The notes under the pieces were generated by a model that saw nothing but the letters and a program-made list of their open reading frames with translations, had not been told where the DNA came from and did no database searches. Positions 62,491 through 64,000 of a DNA stretch of 64,000 nt are shown here, piece after piece. This DNA comes from Microcoleus sp. AS-A8 (lineage in GTDB: Bacteria > Cyanobacteriota > Cyanobacteriia > Cyanobacteriales > Coleofasciculaceae). The stretch is taken from NCBI GenBank assembly GCA_039962225.1, contig JAMPKV010000008.1:124001-188000 (forward strand), given 5' to 3'. The stretch's first letter is position 1; every line of letters starts with the position of its first letter. A program made the position numbers and the translations under genes.

Positions 62491-63810
62491 ATGGTGAGGA
62501 GATTTGGACGACGTAAATTTCTGCTCTACGGCTCTGCAACTTTGGGAACCAGCATTCTCCTGAAAGCTTGCGCTAGCAATGAACCCACGACAACGGCAGC
62601 AAGTCCAGCGGCTTCTGGATCACCCGTGGCAGCTGCCGGGAGTAGCGGCGATACAATCAAGGTCGGGATTTTACACTCCCTCAGCGGCACGATGGCGATT
62701 AGTGAACAAAGCGTCGTGGATGCTGAATTACTAGCGATTGATGAAATCAATGCAGCCGGTGGAGTGCTGGGTAAAAAGATCGAGACCATCAAAGAAGATG
62801 GTGCTTCTGACTGGCCCACCTTTGCCGAGAAAGCGAAAAAACTCATTGACCAAGACAAGGTAGTGTCTATCTTCGGCTGCTGGACTTCGGCTAGCCGTAA
62901 AGCCGTGCTGCCGGTCTTTGAAGAGAAAAACCACATGCTCTGGTACCCCGTACAGTATGAGGGCCAAGAGTGTTCCAAGACCATTTTCTACACAGGTGCT
63001 GCCCCGAACCAGCAAATTGAGCCGTCAGTAGATTGGCTTTTGCAAAATAAGGGTAAAGAGTTCTTCCTCGTAGGTTCAGACTACGTTTTCCCCCGGACTG
63101 CCAACACCATTATTAAGGCGCAATTGCAAGCCAAAGGTGGCAAGACAGTCGGTGAAGACTACTTACCCCTAGGGAATACCGAAGTTACACCGATCATCAG
63201 TAAAATCAAAGCGGCTTTGCCCAATGGGGGCGTGATTTACAACACCCTAAATGGGGATAGCAATGTAGCCTTCTTTAAACAGCTTAAAGGCGCTGGCTTA
63301 ACTCCAGACAAATATCCCACCATGTCTGTCAGTATTGCCGAAGAAGAAGTTAAAGCCATCGGCCCAGAGTATCTCAAAGGTCACTATGCGGCTTGGAACT
63401 ACTTCCAAACCGTCGATAATCCAACCAATAAAAAGTTTGTTGAAGCCTTTAAGAAAAAGTATGGTGAAAGCCGTGTCACCAATGACCCGATGGAGTCTGC
63501 CTACATAGCGGTTTACATCTGGAAGCAGGCCGTTGAAAAAGCGAAGACAACGGATATCGAAGCCGTGCGGAAAGCAGCTTTGGGTCAAACCTTTGAGGCT
63601 CCACAAGGGAAGGTAACTATGGAAAATAACCATCACCTCGCTAAGTTTGTGCGGATTGGCGAAGTTGGGGAGGATGGTCTATTTAAGATTGTTAATTCCA
63701 CGGACAAAGCGGTTGCACCCGTGCCCTGGAATCAATTTGTGGCGGAAACGAAAGGCTTTGGCTGCGATTGGTCTGATCCAAACAAAGGCGGCAAATTTAA
63801 AGTAAGTTAA
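62491..63810 (+). CDS. urtA: Urea ABC transporter, substrate-binding protein
   Basis: A 439-residue binding protein. The N-terminus [25 protein letters not shown] has a twin-Arg-like motif and a lipobox, so it is a lipoprotein, possibly exported folded. The mature domain is type I LivJ-like ([43 protein letters not shown]), with the UrtA-type [59 protein letters not shown]. It binds urea outside the membrane and hands it to UrtBC, with UrtDE as ATPases. The NtcA site upstream and urtB directly downstream define the operon. Confidence 0.95.
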   Translation: MVRRFGRRKFLLYGSATLGTSILLKACASNEPTTTAASPAASGSPVAAAGSSGDTIKVGILHSLSGTMAISEQSVVDAELLAIDEINAAGGVLGKKIETIKEDGASDWPTFAEKAKKLIDQDKVVSIFGCWTSASRKAVLPVFEEKNHMLWYPVQYEGQECSKTIFYTGAAPNQQIEPSVDWLLQNKGKEFFLVGSDYVFPRTANTIIKAQLQAKGGKTVGEDYLPLGNTEVTPIISKIKAALPNGGVIYNTLNGDSNVAFFKQLKGAGLTPDKYPTMSVSIAEEEVKAIGPEYLKGHYAAWNYFQTVDNPTNKKFVEAFKKKYGESRVTNDPMESAYIAVYIWKQAVEKAKTTDIEAVRKAALGQTFEAPQGKVTMENNHHLAKFVRIGEVGEDGLFKIVNSTDKAVAPVPWNQFVAETKGFGCDWSDPNKGGKFKVS

Positions 63811-63831
63811 GAACTTTAGCTTGTAAAGGAT

Positions 63832-63867
63832 TTGGATTTTAGATGTGAAACCAAATCTAAAATCCAA
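63832..63867 (+). promoter_or_regulatory. Intergenic hairpin between urtA and urtB
   Basis: Perfect 13-base arms TTGGATTTTAGAT (63832-63844) and ATCTAAAATCCAA (63855-63867) with a 10-base loop. Hairpins in this position often protect the upstream mRNA or partly stop transcription so the binding protein is made in excess over the permeases. No T-tract follows. Confidence 0.65.
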
Positions 63868-63899
63868 CATCTAAAATCTAAAACTTTTGGAGAAAGGGC

Positions 63900-64000
63900 G
63901 TGATAGCAGCATTGTTTGATAGCCTATTTAATGGCCTTAGTATTGGCGCTGTTTTATTAATTTCAGCGCTAGGATTAGCCATTGTTTTTGGACTGATGGG
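63900..64000 (+). CDS. urtB: Urea ABC transporter permease UrtB (5' part only)
   Basis: The frame starts at GTG 63900 after a GGAGAAAGGG ribosome site and reads MIAALFDSLFNGLSIGAVLLISALGLAIVFGLMG up to the window edge, without a stop. The first membrane helix and the LGLAIVFGLMG block are typical of UrtB/LivH permeases. The gene continues outside the window. Confidence 0.88.
   Translation, partial: MIAALFDSLFNGLSIGAVLLISALGLAIVFGLM

Overview
This window is chromosomal DNA from a cyanobacterium, most likely a filamentous or mat-forming type. The evidence is psbX, ycf66, a high-light-inducible (Hlip/CAB-like) protein, a cyAbrB regulator, urea-transport and urease-maturation genes, a Pix/Tax-type phototaxis operon with cyanobacteriochrome-like GAF domains, and very frequent HIP1 octamers (GCGATCGC). 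No rRNA, transposase, integrase or CRISPR array was seen. The only RNA gene found is tRNA-Leu(GAG) at the left edge.

Layout. (1) 1-10.7 kb is mostly housekeeping: tRNA-Leu, accC, a YggT protein, psbX, ycf66, two TolB-like proteins, a secreted trypsin-like protease with two PPC domains, sdhB overlapping an hli gene, cyAbrB and a CPBP membrane protease. (2) 10.9-20.8 kb holds a zinc-ribbon/Ser-Thr kinase/WD40 protein, a Uma2 protein, cobL and cobH for cobalamin, a 2H-phosphoesterase-like protein, holA, two DUF4168 proteins, and ureE-ureF. (3) 22-35 kb is a complete taxis operon in pix order: PATAN-REC, REC, CheW, an eight-GAF methyl-accepting protein, a CheA-REC hybrid, and an extra CheW. It is followed at 35.1-36.7 kb by the frameshifted wreck of a second PATAN-MCP-CheA set. 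ureG comes next, so the taxis block lies between ureEF and ureG. (4) 37.5-45.2 kb has a DUF6658-like protein, an AarF/ABC1 kinase, and a small HTH gene joined to a 1530-residue double hybrid histidine kinase.

(5) 45.3-57.3 kb is the most unusual region, a same-strand block of eight genes. They are a sigma-factor-like protein, a DUF1822-like protein, a CHAT (caspase-like) domain joined through one membrane helix to a periplasmic ligand-binding domain, a membrane Ser/Thr kinase, a multi-pass glycine-rich-domain protein, a PspA/IM30-like protein, a membrane-anchored paralogue of the ligand-binding domain without CHAT, and a second short glycine-rich-domain-like protein. Three consecutive genes carry the same roughly 62-base leader, which can fold into a hairpin holding the ribosome-binding region. 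I read this as a candidate envelope-sensing system that couples an external ligand to protease, kinase and membrane-repair outputs. This is inference.

(6) 57.4-62.1 kb is accessory DNA: a short tandem repeat, an unknown gene, a tandem pair of HTH proteins before an AT-rich DUF262/DUF1524 (GmrSD-like) defence gene, and a two-gene cassette with an HNH nuclease flanked by direct repeats. (7) The right end starts the urea transporter operon (urtA, then the first bases of urtB) behind an NtcA-type promoter. Together with ureE, ureF and ureG this gives urea uptake and urease maturation within one window.
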